Origin: Lingula anatina
Taxonomy: Eukaryota; Brachiopoda; Lingulata; Lingulida; Lingulidae
Direction: 5' to 3'
Assembly: GCF_001039355.2 (NCBI RefSeq)
Contig: NW_019775443.1
Location: 205,945-269,944, forward strand
DNA length: 64,000 nt
The notes beneath the pieces were generated by a model that saw only the letters and a list, made by a program, of their open reading frames with translations, was not told where the DNA came from and made no database searches. This document shows positions 1 to 13,300 of this stretch, one piece after another. The translations under genes and the position numbers were made by a program. Every line of letters begins with the position of its first letter. Positions within the stretch are counted from its first letter, which is position 1.

Positions 1-3000
1 TGTGTTCGTTCTTTCCAATTGGCCCTCAATTTGTAAGAGGTTGTTCTGAATTTGAGCAAAGCAGCAAAATATAATTGACTAAAAATAAAGCTGAAATTTG
101 GAGGTAATGCGACCGTGCTATATCACATATCAAATTGTAAAAGGCAATCTTTAAAATGTACTTTTGTAGTTTCTGAAAGTTTGAGTTCATACACAATAGA
201 TGCCTAAAACTTAAATAAAAAAAAAGCATGATAACAAGTGAAAAAAAATGTAAGCATTGAATCCAAAGAAAACTTTCCTATTCCCATGGGACACAATACC
301 ACCGTGAAGCTGTAATTGCTGTACTTATGACCTTGTGTGCCCTTACTTATTGTATCATGTTTGAAGAATTTTATATAGACTGATCTAAAAAATGGCTTTG
401 CAAAAGACAACCATTTTTCAAAATCACTCTGTATTATTGTTCAATGTGACCTTTGCCACTTGGGTAGGTAACTTGTGGTATCACCCTATAGCTTAATTGG
501 GAATGCAGAACATAGAGTCCCCCTAAAAAATATGTTCATGTACAAGATGGTTTTATCTCTGCCTGGGCCTCTCAAAGCGCTATGTGAAATATAGAAGGTA
601 CATAGTAAAATCAAATGGTCCCACTTTTTATTAATGTGACACGGCAGCGTTGACAAATGATTTAGCCGCATTGATCTATCTGGTCACCAGAGCTGTTATT
701 ATGGTGACAGTTAAATGCTGGTGATTAAATGGTCAATTGGGCAATTTTCTGTCTGCTTTGGTCAGTTCTATAGCTGATTGTAGAGGTTGGGGCCACTAGA
801 GAGGCTTGTTTGTATTGATAATAGGATAAACTGTAAATTGCTGTGATTGTTCCATGGGCATGAAAACAGACAAGAAGTCACATAGTGTTGTAGGTACCCA
901 GGGGTACCACTGAAACATTTCATGCTTGTTGCCCAGTTCTGATGTAACTAGCCACCCAGTAAGTGGTGTAAAAGATATGGACTTATTGGATTTTGTTTAT
1001 GAATAGATACATTGACATATCCCCTTTTCTTGATTCACTTTTCAGGTAGTTACTCTTGCACTGATGAGGCTTTTCTGACTTTTGAAGGGTCATTTGAGTC
1101 ATTCTTGTGAATCATGTACCCTGAACCCCTGGCTAATTTTCCTACTTTTTCAGTGAGGACTGGTCTCAACCAGGTTCTTAAAAGCGCATTTTCTTTTACC
1201 GGTGTAAGAGCGAAGACAGTCTGGGGTGGAAAAATAGGTGACAAAAATGCAATATGACTCATAACTTAAAGCCCACCGCAGTGCATTGCTTTTTTAAAAA
1301 TGGCATCGATTACAGGTTCTTTTTTCACAGAGGTTTCTTTCCCATGCTAGTTAGTTTTTAACCTCTTCGCACCAGGACCATGATTTGAACATTTATGAAG
1401 AGATTTCTTTTATTAGTAGTGGTAATTTTTACCACCTCAAATGTAAAAAGAGAAGATAATAACACCACACTCATAGCCATGTGATAGCTGTACATAACAG
1501 TTTGAATAGGATTCACTTTGCACCACTAACCTGTCATTTCAAAACCGTCTAAAAGGATATCCATTTCGTATCTTATACATCAAGTAAAATAATCTTACAT
1601 TTTCAGTATGAAAAGCTCTCTTGCTGAGGTGTCTGCATTAATCAAACTGTCAGATGAGAAATCTTTGGCCCCTTCTAATTTGAATTGATTCAGAAATTTG
1701 AATATGTAAAGGAACTTTTTACATATTTCAAGTACAACGATGTATTGACATATATATTGCTGCCCTAACGTAAACTTTCAAAATTGTGTATAAGGCATCT
1801 TTGTCCCCCTCCTTCAGTAAACCTTTTTCATGAAAATGAAAGAACTAAGAGTTGAATGTATAAAATCAAATGTTATTATTAATGTTGTCATTATTATAAT
1901 TATTACTGTGATTGTTATTATGATAACCCACTAAAAAGTGATTCAGATATTTATCCTTGAAAACATGTTTTGCTTTATTTCTAAACCATTGTGCGCTCGT
2001 GTCAATGTGGGATACCACTATTTTGGAGTAAGATGCACGTATCCTTTGAAGTGATCTTTTGATGAATAGAGTCTTTCTTTTTGTCAAAGCAGCAGCACAA
2101 AACTGTGCTCCTAGTCGTAAACAAATTGTTCCATGTTTGTGGCATCAGAATCTCCATATCTGCTCTAAGGACAAATGTGTCTTCAAATGTTCTGCCTTGC
2201 TAACCTTTTATAAAAGCTAGAATGTTCTGTAGTATGTCAAATCTATTTATCAAACAAGGGGAGACAGACAGTCAAGCCTCAATACTTCTGAAAATAATAC
2301 AGTCACCTCTAAAGATGTATGTAAAACATAAAGATTGTATTTTTTATTTTTAAAATTCTTATTATTAGTACTTGAGTACAAAAAACAGTTTTAATACTTC
2401 CATTTCATGTGAGAAATAGCAAAGTAAAATGTCTTGTGAGTGATTTATGTTAACATTTATATTTGCACTAATAATAAGTGACTTTGCTGTAGAAAACTCT
2501 GTGCCCAAATATCCTTTCACTGAATAAGCTGGCAATCTAATAACAGCCGTGATTTGTTGTTCTTGAGATCCTAAACTTATAATTATGATTGCACAAATTT
2601 CCGTACCTTTAAGGTGTGTTTTCTGACATTTTAACACTGCCAGACAATGCAGTGCTGCATGCTTGAACAGAACGGAAAAGCCATTTTTCTTAAGAGGTGT
2701 AAGATCCAGGTGAATCCACATAAAAGGACAAAATGTGATGTCACCTTGATTTCAGTTTTGTATTCTGACGATGGTGAACATAAAATGTGTTTGTCCTGAA
2801 AACTTATTTGAAACTGTTTTATGTGAAATGTGCATTCAACGAAAAAAAAATGTTATGCCAACATAAAAGAGATCTTTATGTAAATATACCTAACCCATAA
2901 GGTGTTCTGGGTTTGTAAGGGATTGATATTCAGTTTTGCCAAAAATAGCCACTTAATCTATTTTCCTATTGAGGTCCCTGAGAACCAACTCATGCATCAA

Positions 3001-3520
3001 TGAAATATCAATTAAACACAAACCTTACAAACTGAACACAAATAATGTCCAGGTTGTAGTTCTTGTTGGTCAATGGGTCAGAATTTTCACATTTGAAGTT
3101 GGGGTCATTTAGATCTACACTGAAAAATACATGGGGGGGGGGAGAGAGGCAAGTGTAAATCAGTGTTGGAGAGATGTCAGTATCCTGTAAAGGGTGCAAA
3201 CATTTCTTTTAAAAATTGACCAAATGAAAATTTAGAAAGAAGAGCATTAGTTTGGTCTTGCGTGATTTTATAGCAAATGTTCTTGCGGATTTTATAGCAA
3301 CTTTTAGTTTGAACATATAAATTTTCAATAAAAAGATAGAAATATGAATATCTAGACTTTCAGTTTTAGCTAAATCTTCCTGACAGCTTATATTCTTATT
3401 CTATTCTTATTTAATATGTTTAAGTTTTTTCTTTCTTTTTTTCATTGTGATAAAACATGTAATGTATACCTTTCAAAATATGAATTTCAATTTTTGAATT
3501 CTTAACTATTTTCATTCCAG
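1..3520. other. Probable intron or upstream sequence of the plus-strand gene ending at 3661
   Basis: No exon is recognisable here. The short open frames are AT-rich, lack conserved protein sequence and have no convincing splice-site pairs. Because an acceptor site opens an exon at 3521, at least part of this stretch should be intron of that gene. A run of G lies near 3133-3142. Confidence 0.4.
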
Positions 3521-3661
3521 CCCAACAACCGTTTCCGTGTCCCAGTAGGCACCAAGTTTTACCGTGTGAAGGCCAAACCCTGGGACAGAGAGGCCACTGC
3601 AGGGGCACCTAGGGAACCAAGTAGCAGCAGTAGTAGTAGCCCAAGCCATGTGGTCCATTGA
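3521..3661 (+). CDS. Last coding exon of an unrecognised gene
   Basis: A polypyrimidine tract and acceptor (ttcattccag) end at 3520. The next 141 bases read as 46 codons plus TGA at 3659-3661. The peptide begins PNNRFRVPVGTKFYRVKAKP and continues WDREA, then a serine run (seven Ser) and ends SPSHVVH. The first 25 residues are rich in basic and aromatic residues and look conserved; the Ser-rich tail looks disordered. Codon use is far more GC-rich than the surroundings, which supports real coding. A polyadenylation signal lies at 4491. I do not recognise the family; the rest of the protein is encoded upstream, probably outside the window. Confidence 0.6.
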   Translation, partial: PNNRFRVPVGTKFYRVKAKPWDREATAGAPREPSSSSSSSPSHVVH

Positions 3662-4490
3662 TGAACCCTGCTACCAGCATATACCACACACCAATGCAAG
3701 CAGCCACTGTATAGGGCACACGACTAAATGGAGAAGTCAAACATAATTCTTTGCACCAAGCATGATGATAGTGATGCGGGTAATTTGGAATTTTACCGCT
3801 ATAACATTATTTGCTTTTATAAAAGTAGCAAGTAAATATGCCAGAGGGAAGTCTTTCACCTCTACAGGCCTGCTCATATTCACTCTGCAGGTGGATTGAC
3901 TCTTTTCTCAACCACATTTTACAGGAGTTACCCAGGAATGTTAACAACATAGGACCCCTGTCTGTATATATAAAATTTTCAAGGGATTCCGTATACTTTT
4001 TAGTAAGAGAAATGATGACTTTTTGATGGTGTTTTTATTTAAAATTTGGACAGTAAAGATGGCATGTAACTCTTACCTTTATGTTCTAAAGGGAGTAACT
4101 GTTAAATTTGTAATACTTCTCGGTAATTGCTTTTTTTGCCTGAATAGATATTATGTATTGTGAAGGCAGGGGATGTCATTTTGATGGCCTGAACCAATGT
4201 ATAAACATTGCATTATGTGCTGTACAAAAGTGTTGCCCTTGATTGGTTTTAGTGCCGTTATCTAATTTCGTTCATGGGAAGTAATCAAACAGACCAGTAA
4301 CATGATTACGGCAACCTTTCCAGTTTAATGTTAAGAATTAGACAGTGACAGAGTGTCGGTATTGTATTAACACAAACTTTGAATTAATTCCCAATCTAAA
4401 ACTGGTTAAGTATCACAATATTTATTGTATTCCATATATCCTACAATGAACATTTGCAAAGTGTGTTTAATGTTCCAGACACGATCAGAA

Positions 4491-4496
4491 AATAAA
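4491..4496 (+). terminator. Polyadenylation signal of the gene ending at 3661
   Basis: A canonical AATAAA lies 830 bases after the stop codon, in an otherwise featureless 3' UTR. No earlier strong signal was seen, so the 3' UTR would be about 0.85 kb. Confidence 0.45.
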
Positions 4497-7400
4497 TCTT
4501 AAAAAAGTAGAACTATGTTTGAAATTGTCTTTGAGATCATTTTTCAGTTCAATGAGGAACTATCTTATTGATCTTTTTATAATGCTGTTTTTTCTTAGTT
4601 TGAAACTAATTTTTATTATGGGTATGTTGCCATTATTGGTGCCTACTAGTTCAACAGTGCTGCAAAAAAAAAAAAAAAAGGAAGGAAGGAAAAAATGAAT
4701 TTTAACCGTCAAAAATATATTTTTGGACAATATATAAAAAGATCTGTAACTGACAGAATTTTTGGAAGTGAAAATGAAGAAAAAATAATTCATGCTGTGT
4801 CCTGTATGAAGAGGTGTTCAAAACAAATCACCATTGACCAGTCACATGCCAGTGGGTTCACACCAGGGAATAAAAAAAGTTGACCCTCACTCCCTAATTA
4901 TAATAACATAACTCAACATAATAACAATAATAACGTTACTCAACCAAAAGTGCATTGACATATTCTTTTGTCATAGAATTGTAACACAATATCAGAACTG
5001 ATTTCGTACGGATTATTATTTATTTGATGTGTTATCTAACTGCTTCCCTCTTTCCTCTCTAGGACCAGATTTCAGACTAACTAACCAGAAGTCAAGTTCT
5101 TGTTATGGAAGCTTTAAAAAAACTGAGTATGTGTAGTGCATTTATAATTTCAATTATTCTGATGAAATTGGAGGCCACTTGTCAGGACTGAGCATGTGTC
5201 AGGTATCTTGCATAGATCATCTTAATCTGATGAACCAGGGTCTCGGTAAGTTGTACAAAAGCTGGTGTGTTTTGGAGTAATGTTGTCGGATTATTATGAC
5301 AAAATAGAGACTACTTAGCCCAGCTAAGTGTGTGTCAGATCATAATCTTCTGAAGTCTGACAAGCACCTAGACTGCCCCTGCATGTGTAATATTGGCCAT
5401 TCAGTGTTCCATATGCCACACCTTCACTGTAACCTAAAACTGTTTAAACAATATGTAGGCACTACTGTATTAACACTGCACACTTATTAGGGATGTGTGA
5501 TTTGCTTTTTACCTGTCTTTATCTTCACTTTTAAGATCGCTTCGCTTTTGTTGAGCTGCATATATTTATATACTGCTGCTTTTTCAGACTTGATGGTTAT
5601 GATGAGGGTGATTATATTCATCTTTTGATGTTTAAAAAAAAAACTGAAAAGCCTATTAAGTATTTTTCTGATAGATGTCTGCAAGGTTTGCACTTACAAA
5701 TCACCAAAGCTTTGTTTTCTTTATCTGAACATTGTCCCAGAACATAAATATTGCATTTTTACCTGTAGTACATAAAAATGGGTGTGAGATTTAATGTTAA
5801 GAACGAAACACAATAAGACCAAATTTTTGATGACAGGGATGTTTTACATACTGGGCATAAAAGATATATCTTCAATGAAAAAGAAATGTTAACAAAATTT
5901 CTCAGTTAAAAATTTTGTGGTACCAAAATATTGTTTTGTTGTCTTAATCGGTTTCAACTTGAGATTTACTTATTATGTCTGTAGGGAAATGGAGAAATTA
6001 TTATTATTATTATTATAAAAAATATTAATAACGGTTTTCCACCTGAATAGCAGTGTCAGTAACACCCTGTCCAAGGTAGGAGTGGGTCTTTTTAGTTTAT
6101 CAGCCTTAAGCGTGGAAAGTCTGAAGATTTCAGTGTGCTGCTGTTTTAAGTGGGAAGTTGATCGTATTTGTTAGAAGTATGAAAGGTGTGTTTGATCAAT
6201 CCTCTGTAAATAGTCTTGAACCCTCTTTGAAATCTGCAGCTTTCATGATTATACTAGACACGAGAAAAAGTGAAATTAAAATGCGGTGGATGGCTCGATC
6301 GAATATGGAATATGGATAACATCTTGACCACTTGTCCTGCATGCATGTGCATAATTGAGAAGTGAGGTGTAAAATTTAGTCTTTGTCCTAAAATCTAAAG
6401 TAAGAGAAGGAAGTTGGAGTGGAAGCGTAGGAGTAGGGACGTAATTGGTTGAAAGTTTAATAAAGGTTCAACAGGGAAGTAATGCAATGTTTAAAAGACA
6501 TCTACCATATAGAAAACTGGAGAGAAAGCCCATTCTTTGGTGTCTGATTTTTNAGTGGTCATTCCTGCTAAAACGCAGGTTGAGTTAAAAAATCAGCTTA
6601 ATCGGGCCATTATTTTAAAGAAATGCCGTTTTTTCACATTTCCTCAGATTCATTTCTTAGGCATGTTAACAGTTTCATTATTTAATTAATAAGATACGTA
6701 AAAGTGTTTGTTTGGCATTTCCTGCATCTTTACAACATTATTAGTTGATTATGTAAAAATGATGGTAAACTTGTTATCGTGTATTGTGTAATAAAGTTTC
6801 AAAAATGGAAATAAACTCATATCATTGCAGTTTGTCAGATTCAATCTAGTTATTTCCTGTTTTTTGTCTGTACATTTGACAGCTTTGCTGCCTTGTTTAA
6901 AATACCTTTTGAGGGTTATCTGGTTAATCTGCATTTAATAGATCGATGGCTAAGAAGCAAAAAACTATTAATTTGTTTGTTTAGTGAAATAAATATTGTG
7001 CACCTGAGACTTTTCAGGTTTTACAGTCTTTTCTTTCTAGAAAAAATGTAGCTTTGGCAAGATTTTTTCATTGTCTATTATATAAAACCTATTGTGTTAT
7101 GTTTGTTTATAGCCCAAGATTAAGAAGAAAACAGAATGTTCGTAAAAGATATCTGCCAGGTAAATTTATATAAAACATTGTGGGGGTGTCAATAGGGGTT
7201 GATGCACCTTATTATGGACATGCTACCTTTTTTTATGTCCATAAAAGAAGTTTTATTGTAATAAAACATCCATTATGGTAAAAAAAAAAAGAATTACAAT
7301 TTCATATTAATTCCTGTCTTCAATTGAACCAGGTGATTCAAAATTAGAGTTAATATGGTGAAGTGTTGGATTCTGTGTGGCCTTAAAACATACTTGTTGA

Positions 7401-7880
7401 CCTGTTTGAAAATAAAGGTTTCTGACTGAAAATTGAGATTTTTTTTGCAAAATTAAATTGTGTATCTTTGTTCGCAATTAAGTGAGATGTTGATAGACTA
7501 TAAATGAATATGTGAGAAAACGGTTCTCTTTTTAAGAGCTTAAGGAGTCCCCCCTCCCCCCATGTCAATATTAAAAGAGAATCCTGATTGTTAGTTATAT
7601 AAAAAGTACACTGTCTAAACAAGCTGAACTTCCAGTCCCACTGGGTATCTCCAGAATACTGACTTTCACTCTTTTCTTTAAAAAAAAATTGCATTTCATG
7701 TGAGGGTTACTCATTCTGATCAGCATTTCAAATATTATCCAAATTAGTGTATTTTATCAAAATAGATTTTTTAAATTATATAAGTAACACAATTCACATT
7801 GATGAATGAGCAAATTATTGTAAATCTTCAAACTTAAAATCTTATTGGGCAGCTGTAAAGATTGCAATCAGGGTATGTAG

Positions 7881-8056
7881 CAGGGGCAGATTGAGGCCGT
7901 CTTCTGGGTCTTACAGAAGATGACCAGATATTCGAGTTTACATTGACAGTTATTCAAGTTTACATTGACATTGACAGTCAAAAATGGAGGATGGGTCAAC
8001 AAAGATAATTTGGAAGACTGTCAGAAAATCAGAAAATATCTCTGGATCCGCCCCTA
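7881..8056. mobile_element. Small non-autonomous DNA transposon (MITE), copy 1
   Basis: The element starts CAGGGGCAGATTGAGG and ends in the inverted form (...CTGGATCCGCCCCTA). Directly repeated TGTAG lies on both sides (7876-7880 and 8057-8061), a 5-bp target site duplication. The interior closely matches 20722-20889: both share a gccgtcttctgggtctt block and an aacaaagataatttggaaga block. It contains no open reading frame. The CAG-type termini resemble hAT-like elements; the superfamily is inference. Confidence 0.75.
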
Positions 8057-8089
8057 TGTAGATTGTGCATTTCTGTCAGGCCTACCGAA

Positions 8090-8195
8090 TTAGCTTTACT
8101 AGGCGTGACAGACGTTTAAGCCGGTTAGTTTGATAGAAATTTAGTGAGACTCCCCAGGGAGATAGATCGATCCAAATATCTGTGGGAATGGTCCC
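8090..8195. repeat. Dispersed repeat, partial copy
   Basis: This stretch is clearly similar to 34615-34735. Shared blocks include gtgagactcccca and agatagatcgat, and the aligned portion is about 95 bases at roughly 80 percent identity by eye. In the 34-kb copy the same sequence is the right half of an element with imperfect terminal inverted repeats, so this copy is probably truncated on its left. It begins about 35 bases after the MITE at 7881-8056. Confidence 0.65.
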
Positions 8196-8764
8196 TAAAA
8201 AATCCTGTTCATTGATAAGTGTTAATTGAACCATGACTCCTACGTGCCTAGGCTAATATTTAGCAGGGATTGAAATGTAGACTGATCACTCCTGAAGGGA
8301 ATGTACCACGAGTTACTTGCCAATAGTTTCATGTCACACTGAGTAACATGCTTATCATTATCAAGGGGGTCCTGTTTAAAAACCTTTTATAAAATACTGG
8401 TTGTTCAAATATTAACATATAATATTCATGGACCTCAATTGTGTTCAGAAAAAGTATGGTCATTTTTCTGATGACATTATATCGGCGGAGTGTTATTTCC
8501 GGTTTCTCGATTTTCTCCATCACCTTGCTCGTACCAGAAAAATCTCAAATGGGTGTGACTGATTTCCTTACAACTAGTCTGTTTACATTTTATCTCTAAT
8601 ACTGTTAAATGGCACCAAGTTTCACTGGAATTCTGTAAATAAAACTGCCTTAAAGTTCTTACCCAGAATCTGCTCACCTAATATGTGCTTTTTGAAGTTT
8701 TTATTAATGTTTTTTTTTTTTTACAAATAGTATGAGTAAGTCCAACAATTTTTAACCCAAAACC

Positions 8765-8770
8765 TTTATT
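8765..8770 (-). terminator. Likely polyadenylation signal of gcm
   Basis: The plus strand reads TTTATT, so the minus strand has AATAAA 1.6 kb downstream of the gcm stop codon. It is followed by a T-rich stretch on the plus strand. It would end a 3' UTR of about 1.6 kb. Confidence 0.45.
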
Positions 8771-10370
8771 GGCAAAAAATTATTTGAAGCAATTACAAAC
8801 AACATGTAATCAAGTAAACAATCAATAGTTAAATGGACATTAAATGTCAATACTCAGCATTTGACATTTTTGTATCAAATCACATTTTATAAATGACAAA
8901 TGCTCTGAATCATGAAGTCAAAGATATTCTAAGCTGTAGCTAAATCAGGAGTAAAATTTTAGCATGTTCTTCACATTCATCATTTTTGTGTCAGTTCTTA
9001 AAAACTGAGAACATTATTGAATTAAAGTGCAAATTGCAGCAATTTAATAAAAAAAGCATACACAATGCAAAAATATACAATATTTACATGACAAATGATA
9101 AAATGTGGTTTAATTGTGCATATCCATCCAAGTGTCATACACACTGACCCCTTAAGAAACCGCAGACAGTGTTGCATTTTGCATTATTCTATTAATCACA
9201 ACTCCAGAAAAAAGATGCTCTAAAACCCTTCCACATGGATAACCATGTTTTTACTGTAATTTTGTAGAGATTTGTAGCATGTATATGTATATACTAAGTA
9301 CAGTAAGGCTAGGCCTGAGACAAATAACAAAGTTTATGATTAACATTATAGCAAATGTATTCAAAAACATATATATTATCGTTAACAAATCCACTTCAAA
9401 AGTAAAGTTTTCCATAAATACAATTTAGGACTTAGGTACTACCTGTCCTTGTAAAAGCAACAGCTGTTAATAAAGCAGCAGTTATTACGTATGTACAAGA
9501 TATATTGCAAGCATTGTACCGCACAAGATATATATATATACATATGATAATATCTACAATTATTGGTCGTGCCTCTGGCAGATCTCATTACTGGATCAAA
9601 CAAAACTTAAATTTAATGCATTAAGTCAACAATGAATGAGATAAGATGAACTTTGGTTTATCTGGGGATGTCAGGTAGGGCAAGTGCCCTGGGCACCACT
9701 TGAAGCAGATTCCACTTTAGAGTAAAGGAACCTAAAAATAGGATTTCATAAGTTTAGACAGGGGGTGTAATTTTACTGCTTGCCAAAGGCCCTATTTTCC
9801 ATAGATACATCCATGAAGATGAGTGATAATTGTAACCATTGTTCTTCATCTTGCGTAAGGCTCATTTTGACTCTTGCACAATGCCACTATTGATGGTTAA
9901 CATTTCCAGTCAATTTTAAAAAATGTTCACAATAGTAAAAGACCCCAAGCCATTTGGTAATTTTGCAAAGCCATGGTTATTTTTGAAGCAACAAATCTTT
10001 TTCTGTTTTTTACTTGAAAAATAAGGCTTGCGGATATGATAAACATATTAACTAAATCTAAGTATTGTTAAAAATTAACAGCATTTGTCATAAAAATATG
10101 TACATAGTCCACAGTATCATACTGCTAAAACTACAGTTGCAAGGTAAAGCTTCATGTACATATGAAAAATCAACTTCCATCTGCTAAAATATTTCTATAA
10201 GCCTTATCACATTTTTTTTTTCAAAGACAAAGCAAATCATATTTCAAATGTATTATTTCAAGGCTTTTTTCCAAAATTTCATGCTCATCTTTATACCCCT
10301 ACTTATAAGAAAAAAGTTACCAATAATAGCAGGATGCCACAAATACGGTCATATGCAAAATGTTCTGCGA
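8771..10370 (-). other. Probable gcm 3' UTR
   Basis: This AT-rich stretch lies between the gcm stop codon and the downstream AATAAA, with no coding potential. On the transcript strand it has four exact UGUANAUA motifs, the Pumilio response element consensus. On the plus strand they read TATNTACA at 9081-9088, 9490-9497, 9535-9542 and 10097-10104. The extent is inferred from the poly(A) signal, not from transcript data. Confidence 0.45.
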
Positions 10371-13300
10371 TTATCGAGCAAATCCAAGGAGAGATTTTTC
10401 TGGGGACACAGGGCCCTTTGGTGATTGCCAGTTTCCACCTTGGTTGTAGGTTAGGGTGATGTTAATGCTGTGGTTTGGCAGGCAGGGGTAGGCCCCTATG
10501 GCACACTGGTAAGCCTCGACATCACTCATTGGGGGTGGGCAACTTTCTGTTAAGTTTGAGCCATGGAAGCATCTCTGGTCTGGAGGCACTGCCCGGGACT
10601 GGTTGTACAATGTCTGGAGGTACAGAGTACTGTAGGGCTGGAAGGCACTTCTGGCTTCAGATGATGTGTGGGTGGGGGTGGTGGTTCTGACCTCTGAGGG
10701 AGGAGAAGTCTCGGGCTGGGTCCAGCTGCCTTTGGACAACCAGTGTTGCATGTCAGATGCTGGAATTGGGTTCAGTTCTGTCAGTGTCTTAGGACTTGAA
10801 GCTGATCTTGGGTTGTGGTGGCTCTCAGTTCTTGGTGACTGATTTATCATGTTCTCCTCAGTAGAAGCATTGGCAGCAGCATCTGATTTGGCTTTCTGTT
10901 GTTCTGCCAGGAAGTAGTCTATGGAAGGAAGGTTTGGATCAGGGTTGACATCACTGGCTGGTGGGGTTCTCTCAGCTTCGCCCTTTGGGGAGGCAGGGGT
11001 TGGAGAGGCTGTAGGTAATTTTTGTGCCATATTATGCACTAAGTTTTTATCCAAAGGCTGGTCAAGAGACAGAATGTCTCCTGGCTCATTAATCTCAAAA
11101 TCATACTGATCTGGCATGAGCTTGTTCCAGTCCAAGTGTGTGCTGTCATAATGGAAATCTGGGTTGAGAGACAGAGGCCAAGTGGACCAGGCACCATGGA
11201 CATCATAGCTGGAATTAGTAGGAGAGGTGGAGGACTTGGCGACGGTGGTAGTCTCAGATGTTGGACATCTGTTCAATGGAAACATACAGTCCTTGTATGC
11301 ATTGGTCTCAAACCTGGCATTGGATTCTGCCAAGAATGCCGATGAGGATAAGGAGGAAGACAGGGATGAAGCCACAGTGATGCTGTTTGCCACTGCAGAT
11401 TGGGAAGCCAGAATGGCTGAAGATTCTGCTTTGCCAAGAATTCCTTTTGTGTGCTGCATGGTTTTCTCCATTTTAAATGACTCCATCACCAGATTGAGTG
11501 GCTCCCTGCTGGTGTAAGTGGATGGGAATCCTGGCTTAGAGCACTGGCATTCAAATGGGGGACAGGAACACACAGCATCTTTTCCTGCAATATTTTAAAA
11601 TAATTGATTAAATTATTGTTGAAATAATATATCTATTTTTCGCTTTAATGACGCATCAATGAACTTTACCTTTTAACGAGTTTACTTGGAAATAAAACGC
11701 TATATCCTTACCTTTAACCTCATAAAACAAATCTTATATTCATTAATTAAATGGCAATTTTAACCAATGAAAGTTATTATCAAAGGAATCTCATCTTTAC
11801 CTAAATGCACAGGCCTGGGAACCTTTGGTGGAGTCGGCATTGAGGATCGGTTGACATTCCAGTTTGTTCCAGATGCTCTTCGTCTTGCCACGCGCAGCTG
11901 TAAAATAAGATGAAATGTTGAGAACTGTCTCCTTGTATTAAAATATACAAAAGAAATGAATGCTGGCAAAATTTCTCCCCCCAAAAAACAACATAAATTT
12001 TGAATCAGAAACCACAAAATCAATTTTTATCTTATTTATGTATATATGCGCTCCAATCAAGGTGTATGTGCTTAAAATGTATACTTACCCATGTTCTTCT
12101 CAACTGGAGGTCGGTTGACGCTTTAGTTTGGGGTTTGGCGTGGTCATGCTGTCCTTTGCCTTGGAAGTAGATGAGCCCGCTGCTGTGCCGCCAGAAATGG
12201 GTAACAGGGTAACCAGCGTGGCCGTGACACGCCTTCAGTGTAAGGACACCTCGACAAGACACATTTGGACATGGTCGTCCTGCAATATTTTAACGATTAG
12301 CAAATAACAAGGAGTAGAAAATATTTATCAAGGTATATTATATGATATGATGGCCTATCCCTTCTTCGTATCAATATTAATCGTATCTTGTATGTATTGA
12401 AACTAACATTTGAACCCACATCATTATAGCTGTGCATGTTGCCAATAAATATTAGAAAATGTCACAGTTTCCGCTAGATTTTGATGTGTTGAATATGACC
12501 CGCATTCGAATGAATTGCAGCAAACAAAACAAAACAAGAAAACACTAGAAACAGACGTGTTCATTTCATCCGACCTACCTAGTTGCTTCCTTCTGGCTTT
12601 GTCACAGATAGCCGGGCGCAGCAGCACTTTCTTTCCATTCTCAAGAGTACAATTTTCACTGCACACTAAAACCCCCAAACATGACTTTTTCAGGATGTTC
12701 ACGTTGTGGTTGTTGGTGTTTCTCATGGCCCAGCCGCTTGCATGGCGGGAAGCCTCCTCCTGGGTGCCCGTATAGATACGGTGGGTGTGGCCGTCCGGCC
12801 ATTCCTCGAAAATATCCACTTGCACGGGCTAAAAGAAGGGAGAATAAAATTGCATATGAATATCGTCATATCTATACACTACGTGTACATTGGATCGTTT
12901 CATATTATTTACATGCATGGCATTTGAAATTAGCCTACTACTTCATGTGAAGATGCATTTAACAGAGGCATGGGACAGTTGGCAAATATTTTTTATAACT
13001 TTGAATTGAATGGTATATGGGATTTTTATGAGAAGCAGTGGCATGAACGTATTTTCTGATGACCACAATATTTTTATGCACAAGTTTATTATTTTATCGG
13101 GTTCTGAATCCAGGTATACCCTGTTTGAATTGATATCAATCAATGGCGGGTCCAGGGGTGCCAGGTGGACCACGTGCGCTCTCCCACTTAAATTCGAAGG
13201 TAACCCGACCTCCTTCTCCCCCTCCTACCCTCTCCCCAGAAATACGAGGCCCCTTATTACTAGAGGAACAAGACAAAACTAAGCGATTTTCCATCCCCTG

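Larger units (their letters stand above)
4500..8764. other. Intergenic region between two convergent genes
   Basis: No coding sequence is supported. The stretch is AT-rich, with an A run near 4663-4679, a short ATT microsatellite near 6000-6016 and one ambiguous base at 6553. Two transposon-like repeats (7881-8056 and about 8090-8195) are listed separately. Confidence 0.55.

Noticed and set aside
13141-13190. GGCGGGTCCAGGGG motif resembling the MITE termini, in the gcm intron
   Set aside because: Only a short resemblance on one side, with no paired end or body similarity to the two clear MITE copies.
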